Assembly (NCBI GenBank): GCA_963680875.1
Contig: OY804579.1
Coordinates: forward strand, 49,812,536 to 49,876,535
DNA: 64,000 nucleotides
DNA from: Bathymodiolus brooksi
Taxonomy: Eukaryota > Mollusca > Bivalvia > Mytilida > Modiolidae
Direction of reading: 5' to 3'
Shown piece after piece: positions 1 through 9,991 of the stretch; positions within the stretch are counted from its first letter, which is position 1; each line of letters starts with the position of its first letter. The position numbers and the translations under genes were made by a program. Under the pieces are notes generated by a model. That model worked only from the letters and a program-made list of their open reading frames with translations, had not been told where the DNA came from and ran no database searches.

Positions 1-840
1 GAAAAAAACAATAACATGAAGTTAAATTATATATACCTGAATTATACAATTTTTAAACTTGTACATCTATATCAATGTCAGTCAAGTCAATGATGTCATT
101 AAAATTAACTTTGCTTCAATGTCAGTCAATGCTGATAATAAAATCAACTGTGTCAATGTCAGTCAATAATGTAATTAAAATCAACTTTGCTTTAATATCA
201 GTCAATATTGATGTTAAAATCAACTGTGTCAATGTCAGTCTTTTATGTCATTAAAATCAACTTTGCTTCAATGTCAGTCAATAATGTCATTAAAATCAAA
301 TTTGCTTCAATAATAGTCAAAAATGTCATTAAATCAACTTTGCTTCAATGTCAGTTTTTAATGTAATTAAAAATAACTTTACTTCAAAGTCTGGCAATAA
401 TGTCATAAAAATTAACTTTGCTTCAAAGTCAGTAAATAATGTCATCAAAATTAACTCTGCTTCAAATGTCAGTCAATAACGTCATAAAATCAAATTTGCT
501 TCAATAATAATCAATACTGTCATTAAAGTTAACTTTGCTTCAATGTCAGTCAATTAAAATAATGTCATTAAAATCAAATTAACTTCAATGTCAGCCAATA
601 ATGTCATTAAAATCAAATTTGCATCAATAATAGTCAATAAAATTAACTTTGCTTCAATGTCAGTCAATATTGACATTAAAATTAACTTTGCTTCAATGTC
701 AGTCAATACTGACATTAAAATCAACTTTGTGTCAATGTCAGTTTATAATGTCATTAAAATCAACTTAGCTTCAATAATAGTCAATACTGTCATTAAAATC
801 AATTTTGTTTCAAACTCAGTCAATATTACCATTACGCCAC
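1..840. repeat. Degenerate tandem repeat, about 30-60 bp unit
   Basis: The stretch is built from imperfect copies of a unit reading roughly TCATTAAAATCAACTTTGCTTCAA followed by TGTCAGTCAATA. The units differ in length and carry many substitutions, so this is an old, decayed minisatellite. It lies 3' of the last ANKRD54-like exon visible here, presumably inside an intron of that gene. Short open frames through it are low-complexity by-products of the repeat. Confidence 0.85.
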
Positions 841-864
841 CGATGCGATAATCAATCTGTGCCC

Positions 865-1000
865 TAACTCCTTACTGCTCAGTTGTGGAGAAGTAGCAAA
901 TACAAATATTATAGTCTTTGGTGTGACTCAAAAAGGTCTTGAACCCACAATCTACCACACTCGATGGGAGCATGCTAACTATTACACCACAGAGAAAGTT
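865..1000 (-). repeat. Fragment of tRNA-derived SINE (family 2)
   Basis: Matches the head half of the fuller copies at 4100-4475 and 37070-37400: the lines around TTGGTGTGACTC, the degenerate B-box side (CTTGAACCCACAATCTACC) and the A-box side (GCTAACTATTACACCAC), all read on the minus strand. The tail half is missing. Confidence 0.6.
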
Positions 1001-1196
1001 TATATAAATAAATAAACACATAAACATACAATTTTTTCAAATAAAAATAAACATTGAAAATTTAAACACAATGTATTTCAGAACTTTGAAAATATCAAAA
1101 CAAAGAAAAATTCAAATTACCATTTATCGTTACTATACTTTTTATATTGACAAGTTTATATTTACACAAACATATATACATTTGACTACATTTTAC

Positions 1197-4100
1197 CTAT
1201 TGTGTCATTGCCTTGAGAAGCTGAGAAGTGTAATGCAGTTCTCTTCTTTCCATCTCTGCAGGAAACATCCACACCACTCTCCAGAAGCTCTACCACTAAA
1301 TAATATAATATAATGTGATCACTGATGTTCTAGAACAGTATTTTCTGATTGTAATTTTATTTTCCCTCAGTAGGATTCAAACCAACAACATTGGTACACT
1401 GCAGGACCTATTCTTTTAGCATAATGATAAACCATTAAGCCCCTCAGCCAAATCAGCTGGTTTATGCAAAGTGAGTAGATTCTGCACTTAACCAACTGTG
1501 TGAAATAAAATCCCCCTCATGGAAGAACAAATATACACAAAATTTGACAGTGAAATATCAAAATCGAACACTGTCATGTTGAAATTTCAGATGTATATAA
1601 AAAATAGTTAATACAACACAGTATTCTTTCAGGATCAAGTGATGTTGATACATTGTATGGTTGTCACTTTATATATAGACGGCATAATGGACACAATTAC
1701 GAAGTATTAAAAAATAATCAAATAGTTCAAAAAATTCAAATTGTTGATAAAACCTTTCTAATACATTAAAACTTGAACATGAATTTCTAGGATGAAAAAA
1801 AGATTCCTGTGCATAACAAAATTTATGCAGACAATGATTTTTATCAGTAGAAAACCATGAAAATGAGCATACCCAGACAGAAAATATCCATAAAAATCAG
1901 ATAGGTATGTAGTTATCTATGAACAGTCATAATTACAACATAAAATTACATGCATTTCACAATTCTTTCCTTGTTTTATATGTTTAAGTTTTTTTATTGT
2001 TACATAAGCTTGTTTTCGTTGACGTAGATTAAAAAAACAAGATATCTTCAGTTAAAAACAACGAGAGATCTGATAGTGGTTACATCATTTTGTTTACTTT
2101 TAGGAAGCATTTAAACTCAGATTAAATATTTTTGTATGATACATTATTACTTGTAAATTGATGTGTCTAATCTTGCAAATTTTTTTAACCAAATAAAATT
2201 TCAACAACATACCTGTTTCAAAGTTATTTTCATTTGCTGCATTTCTCAGTTTTCTTTCATCTGAAAAGGTAAGAAAGTTAAACCATAGATCACATCAGTC
2301 TACATTGCTTACTTTTGTTTTCTTGTTGCAAATTATGTTAAACTTCAAACCTTATATAGACCCTTGAATTTATATTAATCAAGGAATTTGTTTCCAATGA
2401 TGTTCAACATCTTCTTAACATCTGTACATACATCATGACCTTAGATGTTCCATTGTTGACTGGAACCGCCTACCTCAGACAGCAGTGTTGAGTGACTCAG
2501 TCAAGTCATTCAGGACTGCCATTACCACATCTCATCCTTAAATTCACTCCCTGCTTTGTACATATTTTTAAACTTATTTTCTTATTGTACTTTTTTTTTT
2601 TTTTTTTGCATCACAATTCAATGACATAATCTTCAAACTGCTGAAGTAGGTCATTATTTGGTAGAAGTAGAAGTAGAAATGTACATTATTTGATTATGGT
2701 CACCTACATTTATATAGGATTTATATAAAAATTGTCAACTCATATATGTCTATCATCAATCTAATAAAAATTAGATCTACGCACTTGCTCCCGATTCTAT
2801 ATCTGTTGTTTACTAGTCGCAGAGTGGGAGATAAAAAAACGTTCCTTTTGGGGTCACATCAGGGTTCAACATGAATACATTCGTTGCATATCAGGGGTGT
2901 TCCAAAATGCATATGCTTGTCTTGTCTGCTAGATTTTGTAGAATGGTCGCTGATTGGTTAATTTATAAAACATTCATGTTTACCCCTGATGTAACACCAA
3001 CAGGAGTGTTTTAGATCTCCGGGAGATTCTCCCATACTGCGACTTGTAAACAACGATAGATATTAAAGAGCCAATGTGGAGCTCTAATTTTAATTAAAAT
3101 GGTCTATCATTGGCCATCAATATTGTTTCTCCCAACATCTTAAAACTGTTCACTGCATACTGTTGAAGTCATGAGTGAAAAACCCATTAAAAAAATATGA
3201 TGAAAAAAAAAACCAATTCTCTGAAGATACATGTACCCTATCTATTGACACACTACTGGTATATTTTAACGTTGTGGGGGGTGGGGTGGGGGTATAGTAT
3301 TTAATGCCACTTTCAACAATATTTTAGTTATATCGTTGTGGTCAGTTTTATTGGTGGAGGACATTGGAGTACCCAGAGAAAACCATCAACCTGTCACAAG
3401 TCACTGACAAACTTTTATGTTGGAATGACTGAGTAAATATTTTAATCCCAATAGTCCATTTGCACATTTCTGACTTTGATTCTAAAATTATACATTTTTG
3501 CAAACTTTATAGGAGCTATGCCCCTTTTAAGGAGGCAAAAGGGATCTCTTTCATGCAAAGTTCAATGAAAATATAATATGTTTAATTGATTTCCCAAAAT
3601 CAATTCAAAATTTGAATGTTTTAGCAACTTGTAAATTTTCTATTTGCTTTAAAATTATCCTCTGATTTTTTATATCAAGGTTCAAATATCTATAATTTAT
3701 GAAAAAATTATAGTCAAACTCATTGCTCTTTCCACTGCCCTTGCTAAACCAGATACCATTTTGTATAAAAAAAAAGTTTTAAAAACTTGGAATTCTAGAA
3801 TCAAATCAGTAATGTGCAAAATATCTATTTCAAATGAGCAATTATTTAACTATATTATGATATGAACATATTTTTTTTAACTAAGAAAAGCTATCTTGAA
3901 GATAATTCACTACTTTATACTATACTAAAAGTACATTTGACCCTCTTAGAGGAGTTGTACTCCACTGAGAAACTAGGTCAAATTTCTATACACCCAGATT
4001 CCCTCAGTGTCATTTGGTATTTATAATATACTTGTGTATTGAACCCAGAGTCAATTTTTAAGGGGTTCAAAATCCCATATGACACTGGTATTTCCATATA

Positions 4101-4743
4101 CAGGATTGAGTGAGTGATTGTTGTTTAATGCCAACTCAGCAATTTTCCAGCTATATCATAGCAAGAACAAGTTAATTTTCAATGAAATGATGATGAGGTC
4201 CACTTTGTACTAGATCAACACGCTTAGTTGGATTTTTATTGTGCTAGTTCACTAAAACAACAGTCTGCGGATAGACATGTCGCCCCACTTGGACACATTA
4301 TCCTGATTCCGAGTCAACCAGTCTTTGCTCTTTCTCCTTAATGCTGTGTGCTTAGCGGAGAAGCAACAAATACAAATTTTATAGTCTTTGGTTTGACCCG
4401 ACCAGGGCTTGAAGCCACGATCTACCGAACTTGAGGCGAGTGCGCTAACCAATACATTTTCCATATACAAGTAATAAAGTTCTACTGTAAAGTTGCATCA
4501 TGAAAATTTACCAAGAATATTTCTAGCAGTTGTCCTTCCTGTTTGAAATTCTTTCAATCGCCTCTTTCTATGTACTAAGGATATTTTGACCTTCCCAGAT
4601 GATGAACTTTGTTGATAGTTTGGACTGTACATAGACACAAATGGTACTAAACACAAATACTGTAGACATGCTGGACCCTTTGGACTCCATTTTGTTACAT
4701 CAATCGAAGGTAAATTTGGCGTAGGACTGTTTGATGGACGTAC
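1197..4743 (-). CDS. ANKRD54: Ankyrin repeat domain protein 54-like, partial (three exons)
   Basis: Three minus-strand exons join in phase with GT/AG borders: 4743-4512 (77 codons plus 1 nt), 2260-2213 and 1295-1197. The joined protein has a basic stretch (KVKISLVHRKRRLKEFQTGR), then a linker DERKLRNAANENNFET, then the first ankyrin repeat with the signature GKKRTALHFSASQGND. This order and spacing match ANKRD54 (Liar), a nucleocytoplasmic adaptor of about 300 residues known in vertebrates to bind SH3 domains of Lyn and BTK. The basic stretch corresponds to its nuclear-localisation region. Remaining ankyrin repeats and the C-terminus would lie left of position 1. The exon at 4743 starts in phase 0 after an acceptor (TATTATAG) and has no suitable start codon, so a first exon upstream is missing; I could not find it. 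Family call rests on remembered similarity, not a search. Confidence 0.75.
1296..2212. other. ANKRD54-like intron, no recognised element
   Basis: AT-rich intronic sequence between the second and third visible exons. I see no ORF, SINE core or inverted repeat that I can name. Short runs of A and T and scattered splice-like motifs only. Confidence 0.5.
2790..3072. mobile_element. Small foldback element in ANKRD54-like intron
   Basis: Sequence at about 2795-2885 (TGTTGTTTACTAGTCGCAGA and on to CACATCAGGG) recurs inverted at about 2960-3065 (CCCCTGATGTAACACC on to CTGCGACTTGTAAACAAC). The arms are roughly 80-100 bp and imperfect, with a short loop. This is the form of a non-autonomous inverted-repeat element. 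No coding capacity. Confidence 0.7.
3290..3425 (-). repeat. Partial core-SINE (family 1)
   Basis: Carries the tail and core of the family-1 SINE: TTTAATGCCACTTTCAACAA, then CAGTTTTATTGGTGGAGGA, then the CCAGAGAAAACCATC and CACTGACAAACTTT blocks. The tRNA-like head is absent. Orientation is minus because full copies place the tRNA-like head at the opposite end. Confidence 0.75.
4100..4475 (-). repeat. tRNA-derived SINE, family 2, near full length
   Basis: Read on the minus strand, it starts with a tRNA-like head (A-box-like TTGGTTAGCGCACTCG and a degenerate B-box region), continues through a body with GCTTCTCCGCTAAGCACACA, and ends in the AATCACTCACTCAAT-type tail seen in the copies at 29690 and 37070. 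It lies in the intron upstream of the exon at 2213-2260. Confidence 0.75.
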
Positions 4744-5213
4744 CTATAATATACAAGTATTTAAATGAGTGGAAATCACATGTCTGCATGTTTTCAGTTC
4801 CATGTTATTATGCCCTCTTAGATTTCTGCATTAAACTGATGTTCAGTTCATCTTTACCCCTGTTTTCTTAAGCTGTTAAGGGGTTAATCCAATATTTATG
4901 TTATTTGCATTTATGTATATCGGTGTCCAACACATTTTCCATATCGCATGATGTTCATGTCTCTTAACAGTAATATAACGGTTGTCACTAGTAGAACATA
5001 AACTGCTTATCCTTGCGGATAACCTAGGTTCACCCCCAGTTTTCAGTGGGGTTAAATCTTTAGTTTTATGTGTAGTGTATTGTCGACCACTATTTGTCTT
5101 TTTGTCATTTTCCTTTTGGACATTGTGACCAAATATCAATTCTTTTTTTAGATTTACAGGAGATCTAATTAATTGTTCTCATTGATAAAAAAAACTGTCC
5201 AACAGTCAAATTG
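4744..5213. other. Upstream part of ANKRD54-like gene, nothing recognised
   Basis: Presumed intron or 5' region of the ANKRD54-like gene. A minus-strand open frame of 87 codons at 4876-5139 has no family resemblance that I can see and no splice partner that keeps phase 0 with the exon at 4743. Confidence 0.4.
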
Positions 5214-5462
5214 ATGATTGATTAATTGATTTTAACGCCACTTTCAACAATATTTCAGCTATATTATGGTGACCAGTTTTTAGTGGTGGAGGAAGCCGGA
5301 GTACCCGGAGAGAACCACCAACCATGGGCAAGCAACTGGTAAACTTTATCACTTGTGGCTGCGAGTCGAGTGCACCCTTTTTTGTAATATACAAAGCCGG
5401 GCGCGAACCAACGCCGTATTGGTGATAGGCTTGTACGAGTTGTTAGATCCAGCGACCTAACT
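5214..5462 (-). repeat. Core-SINE, family 1
   Basis: Contains the family tail (AACGCCACTTTCAACAATAT), core (GTGGTGGAGGAAGCCGGAGT, ACCCGGAGAGAACCACC) and a diverged tRNA-like head near 5400-5460. Read on the minus strand the head comes first. Core sequence of this type recurs in many copies in the window. Confidence 0.75.
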
Positions 5463-6360
5463 TATTGATGAAATAGTCATGAGTTTGTATTGATTATTTC
5501 AGTACGTCTACTCTATGTTTGTTCTACATTCAAAAAGTCAAGAGTTTGAGTGTGAAAGTCTACTTTATGCTGTAAAATTAATTACACAGACGTCAGTTTT
5601 CTGTGTTTCATTATCTCTGTTTGTTTGTTCTTGAAGTAAAATTTATGGAAAAAGTTAAAAATTTGTAGGGATTGTCCAATAACAAACTCGTGAGCTGCAA
5701 GGATTTATTTCAGCAGCTCTACTTGTTTTATTCAAATTAATGACATTACCAATTTAAGCAATTACTGACTCTTTGCTTTGCATTGTACATGTTTATATCG
5801 CCGTCATTTTTGTAAAAACATGCACTATGTTGCCTTTTGAGTTGAGCAGAGGGTTGGGATGCCTTTACCAGTTTAACCCCAATCCTCAAGATGAGCAACG
5901 GTCCTCTGGCCCAAGATCAGTAAAACTTTGTTCAGATCAGTAAATTTTTCAGTTTTTATTTAGATATATATATAAAATAAATTCAAGAATTTGATCCGAA
6001 CCAGTAAATTCAAGTGGTTCGTGTGACAACTTGATAACTTTGCTAATATAAGTGAATCATACATGATTATTTTGATGTACATGTAATATCTAGATTGACA
6101 AACAAAACATTACAAAAACTAAATGCTCACCTGAGCCTGTATCACTAGTTATAAAATATTAATTTATCAATCAACAATCATGTATAGACAGTGTGTGTTT
6201 ATTCTGAAGGTTTGTGGTTTTTTAAAATATATTTTTGAACAATTTGTCATTTATCTCTTATTCTAACTAAGTTCTACTATGGAGGCCATTTTGGTTAACA
6301 GGTTGGCACAAAAATCTAACATTCTTTAAAAAACCACCCAAAGATCATTCACAGCATATA

Positions 6361-7211
6361 TTAATCTCGTTGAGAATAGGATTCTGAAGAAATTTTCTGT
6401 CTGTATCTTCATCCTAATCTCGTTTCAAGCCCCTATCAAGGGTATTCTGGAAATTTAAAATTTGAACCCCGGTGCATTTCGATGGATATTTTGGCAAAGT
6501 GCAGGTAAGATTTCATACATAGACATATTTTCTAGTTCAAATCTGCAAAAATATTGATATTTCCTTACCTTTTACAGCATATATCCGATAAAATAATCCA
6601 AAATCCACTTTGAACTGTCCGCCATTTTTGTGAACTCATGAACTACACCACATGATCAAAATCGTCATGGATTTTGTTACAGCCTGTTTCTAAATTAAAG
6701 GTCGATGTCAAATATTTATTGTGTATATGCAAGCATATCTTTTATGAGCTGTTGATTGGTTTTAATAAAATATTTATAACAAAATTTAAAAAGTTCATGC
6801 CGTGTATACAGGATTTTTAAATTATAATAAAATATTTGACATCGACATCTTGAATCTAGAAACAGGCTGTAACAAAATCTGTGATGATTTTGATCACGTG
6901 GTGTAGTTCATGAGTTCACTAAAATGGCGGACAGTTCGAAGTGGATTGTGGATTATTTTATCAGATATACGCTGTAAAAGGTAAGGAAATATCAATATTT
7001 TGGCAGATTTGAACTAGAAAATGTCTATATTATATATGAAATCTTACCTGCACTTGATCTGACACAATCCGTCCATGCCAAAATATCCATCGGAATGCAC
7101 CGGGGGGTCAAATTTTAAATTTCCAGAATACCCTTGATAGGGTTTGAAACGAGATTAGGATGAAGATACAGACAGAAAACTTCTTCGGAATCCTGATCTC
7201 AACAAGATTAA
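6361..7211. mobile_element. Long foldback element bounded by TTAA
   Basis: Two arms of about 360 bp, 6361-6720 and 6838-7211, are inverted copies of each other with scattered mismatches. Landmarks are CCCCTATCAAGGGTATTCTG against CAGAATACCCTTGATAGGG, and CCGCCATTTTTGTGAACTC against GAGTTCACTAAAATGGCGG. Both outer ends carry TTAA (6361-6364 and 7208-7211), the target site used by piggyBac-type elements. The loop of about 115 bp has no gene. It lies between the ANKRD54-like gene and ALG1. Confidence 0.85.
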
Positions 7212-8160
7212 CAGGGATGAAAACTAAAATTATGAACCTATAGCTAGTAGCCAGCTGGGCCCCTAAAATCCAGGGGCCCAGGCATATATATAAAAAATAA
7301 TAGAGTTACCCTGCCCAAATTTAGTAAATAGTTAAAAAGCTGTCTGAACTGATTTGTTCTGGGTTTTTTTTATTCATAACTACCTTGAGGACATCTATTC
7401 AATGTCACATCTTTATTTCTGTCTACCTTGACTATTTGAGTCTTGCATACCAGTGATTTTTTATATCCTGCCTCACCCCCCCCCCCCTTTTCCTTATGAA
7501 ATAAATATTACTGTGCTGTGATCAAATACCATACAAATTGTAATAACTCATATTTGTGTAATCTTTAGCAGAAGAACTCTGTCAATTTGCTCAATGGTCC
7601 AACTATATATAGCTTCGGAATGAAAATATAGCACAAACGTAAATTGCCACTGTCAGTCAAAAACTGAAGAAAGTAAAGGCCGTAATTATCATTTGCCAGA
7701 CCTCAATTCAGATTGCAACAATGGAGTAAAGCTACTGTTGTTCAAAGTCTATTTTTTAATTGGATATGCATTAACGTTTACACATGTCTGGATGTAAATA
7801 AACAGTTCGATAGATCGTAATATTAACCCGGTGTCAAGTATAATATACCAATGCGGATGGATAAATATCCGGAAGCGTCCCGTGCATTTCAACGAATTTT
7901 GAATTGCCAATCTTCGCATATATGAAAATATTTGATATGAGAACTATGATTTTATGTCACAGAAATGAGAAAAAAAATAAATAAAAAGTTTGTTTTGTTG
8001 AAAGTAGCTTCGGTCAACATTTCCCGTAGCACAATACCGCATTGCGCCCCCTTTCCAAAATGGCACCAAAATGTTGTTTGTTTACGAAAAACAAATACAA
8101 ATAGTTTTATTTTAAGTCGGGCATATATAAACATAAGCGTTAAAGTTTCTATGAACCGTA
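7212..8160. other. Intergenic stretch, possible promoter side
   Basis: Unique-looking sequence after the foldback element. It includes a C-run at about 7480 and an ETS-like CCGGAAGC at 7869-7876. There is no clear SINE or TIR. The missing first exon of the ANKRD54-like gene may be in this area but was not identified. Confidence 0.4.
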
Positions 8161-8319
8161 ATGGATTACTTTCCAAGAAAATCACTTTCAAAAAACTTAA
8201 CAGATATGACAGATTTCAATAAACACGTGCATGATATCGACATTTTCATAAATGATAAGTGGAGAAAATACGACAAGAACCAGTTTGTTGACCGCAAATT
8301 TTCAGACGGAAGCATGTAA
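8161..8319 (+). CDS. Unrecognised 52-residue ORF, possible first coding exon
   Basis: ATG at 8161 opens a 52-residue frame ending in TAA at 8317. The translation is rich in charged and aromatic residues (for example FNKHVHDIDIFINDKWRKYD) and lacks the lysine/asparagine/isoleucine monotony of random AT-rich frames here, which suggests real coding. A donor-like GTAAAA at 8316 could end an exon inside codon 52. I found no following exon before the ALG1 start at 9992. It is not similar to ALG1 or ANKRD54 as far as I can tell. Alternatives: an upstream ORF, a gene fragment, or chance. Confidence 0.3.
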   Translation: MDYFPRKSLSKNLTDMTDFNKHVHDIDIFINDKWRKYDKNQFVDRKFSDGSM

Positions 8320-8680
8320 AATTAAACTTTGACAAAACATTTGGCGTAGTAGCAGTTTAATGACTTAAATTAGGCCAACACTCGGGATTAAAACCATTCG
8401 CCACCTGGGCTAACACAATTCAATTTTTGGTCACCCTTGTGATTTTTTACTCGCCGTCAGCGACTGGGCGAGCACTAATTTTCATCCCTGGATTAAGCTT
8501 ATCTTATTTTAAACTACTGAAAGTTTTAAAACCCAATCACTTAAATTGCATTATTGGCTCTGGTCGCCATGTGTTAAATACTGGATCAAGAGACCAAGCA
8601 ATGCATAGGTATGGACTGGACCATTGCATGAAATAAGAAATAAGTGCATATGAAAAAGGTTTCCCTCGTCATGATTGTAT

Positions 8681-9564
8681 CACAGGGGCTAGGTGCGTCC
8701 GAAAAAAAAAAAAAAAAAAAAAAATACTATATAATACTACAAGTACAAGGGGGCGAACTCACTTGCTTCCATTTTTTTAAGTCGTCGTGTTAAATTGATC
8801 GTAACTTCGGAACGCCTTAATATTTTCAAAAAATGTTTCCACCAGTCGAAAGTCAAGTAATTTTCCTTTCCAAAGAGACCCCAATTGTTAGTGTAGGCCT
8901 CCGAACTGCTGAGGTATCATACACGAACCAAACAAAACGGCGTGAAAATCCGAAGTCGTACAAACGTTGGGTTGACCACTTCCCATCTGTGTACAGACTT
9001 TCCCATGCGTAAACAATCTGTTTCAGCCAATCAAAAAGCCCGTTAGAACTCTCTCAATTTTCACGTCTATGGCATTTGTCAAGGATGCAAATGAGATTTC
9101 TTTCAAAAACAGACTAAAAGAACATATAAATTGGCGTAAGGTAAGAAATTTTATCATAATTTGAACGGATGAAAGTATTTAGCTAGTCAAAATGACTCGT
9201 TTACGCATGGGAAAGTCTGTACACAGATGGGAAGTGGTCAACCCAACGTTTGTACGACTTCGGATTTTCACGCCGTTTTGTTTGGTTCGTGTATGATACC
9301 TCAGCAGTTCGGAGGCCTACACTAACAATTGGGGTCTCTTTGGAAAGGAAAATTACTTGACTTTCGACTGGTGGAAACATTTTTTGAAAATATTAAGGCG
9401 TTCCGAAGTTACGATCAATTTAACACGACGACTTAAAAAAATGGAAAAGTTACGATCAATTTAACACGACGACTTAAAAAAATGGAAGCAAGTGAGTTCG
9501 CTCCCTCGTAGTATTATATAGTCTTTTTTGTTTGGTTTTTTTTCGGACGCACCTAGCCCCTGTG
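8681..9564. mobile_element. Near-perfect palindromic element with 8-bp target duplication
   Basis: Arms 8681-9015 and 9199-9564 are nearly identical inverted copies. Outer ends read CACAGGGGCTAGGTGCGTCC and its complement. The direct repeat GATTGTAT flanks the element at 8673-8680 and 9565-9572, so this is a true insertion. An 8-bp duplication fits hAT-like or related DNA transposons. The left arm holds a long A-run (about 8705-8723). The right arm holds an extra tandem copy of about 40 bp (9409-9487) that the left arm lacks. The loop contains an exon-like ORF, listed separately. It ends about 430 bp upstream of the ALG1 start codon. Confidence 0.92.
9069..9140 (+). CDS. Exon-like ORF in the loop of the palindromic element
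   Basis: In the unpaired centre of the 8681-9564 palindrome, an ATG opens 24 codons (MAFVKDANEISFKNRLKEHI and four more) that run without a stop into a consensus donor, AAG|GTAAGAAA, at 9141. Composition is protein-like. It may be a captured host exon, the first exon of a transposon gene, or chance. No partner exon was found. Confidence 0.3.
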
Positions 9565-9944
9565 GATTGTATAGTCAGGAGATCACCCCATCACGTAATT
9601 TCGAAACTGGCGTTTCATATGATATCATTTGCCATCAATATTCCTTCAAATATATCAATTTACTGGATATTCTCCTTCAGAACTCGAAGTTTCGTCGTTT
9701 AAACTGTCACTTTCTGAGCTTTCTTCCTGGAACATTTCACACGTTTTGCTTTGTTTACATCGCTTACTGTCATAATAAAAACCATACAAAGTACAAACAT
9801 TATGTTCAATAGATATCCTAACAACAATAAAAATGAATTATACAGTGCTACTAAAAATACGTAACTCATTATTTTGCATCCAAAGACTATTATAATTTTT
9901 AATTTAATTTTCCAAAATGATATAAGGGTGAGTGATATATTTAT

Positions 9945-9991
9945 AAACCGGAAGTAATCGTCTGCTTGCCACGGATTTCAAAATAGTCAAC
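9945..9991 (+). promoter_or_regulatory. ALG1 proximal promoter/5' UTR with ETS-like site
   Basis: CCGGAAGT, the consensus core for ETS/GABP-type factors, lies at 9948-9955, 36 bp before the ALG1 start codon. Such sites are common at TSSs of housekeeping genes without a strong TATA box. The transcription start itself cannot be read from the sequence. Confidence 0.45.

Noticed and set aside
588..851. 87-codon ORF with repeated INFASMSVN units
   Set aside because: Translation of the degenerate tandem repeat at 1-840.
4876..5139. 87-codon minus-strand ORF as first exon of the ANKRD54-like gene
   Set aside because: It ends in its own stop codon and has no donor that would join in phase 0 to the acceptor at 4743; the content does not resemble the ANKRD54 N-terminus.
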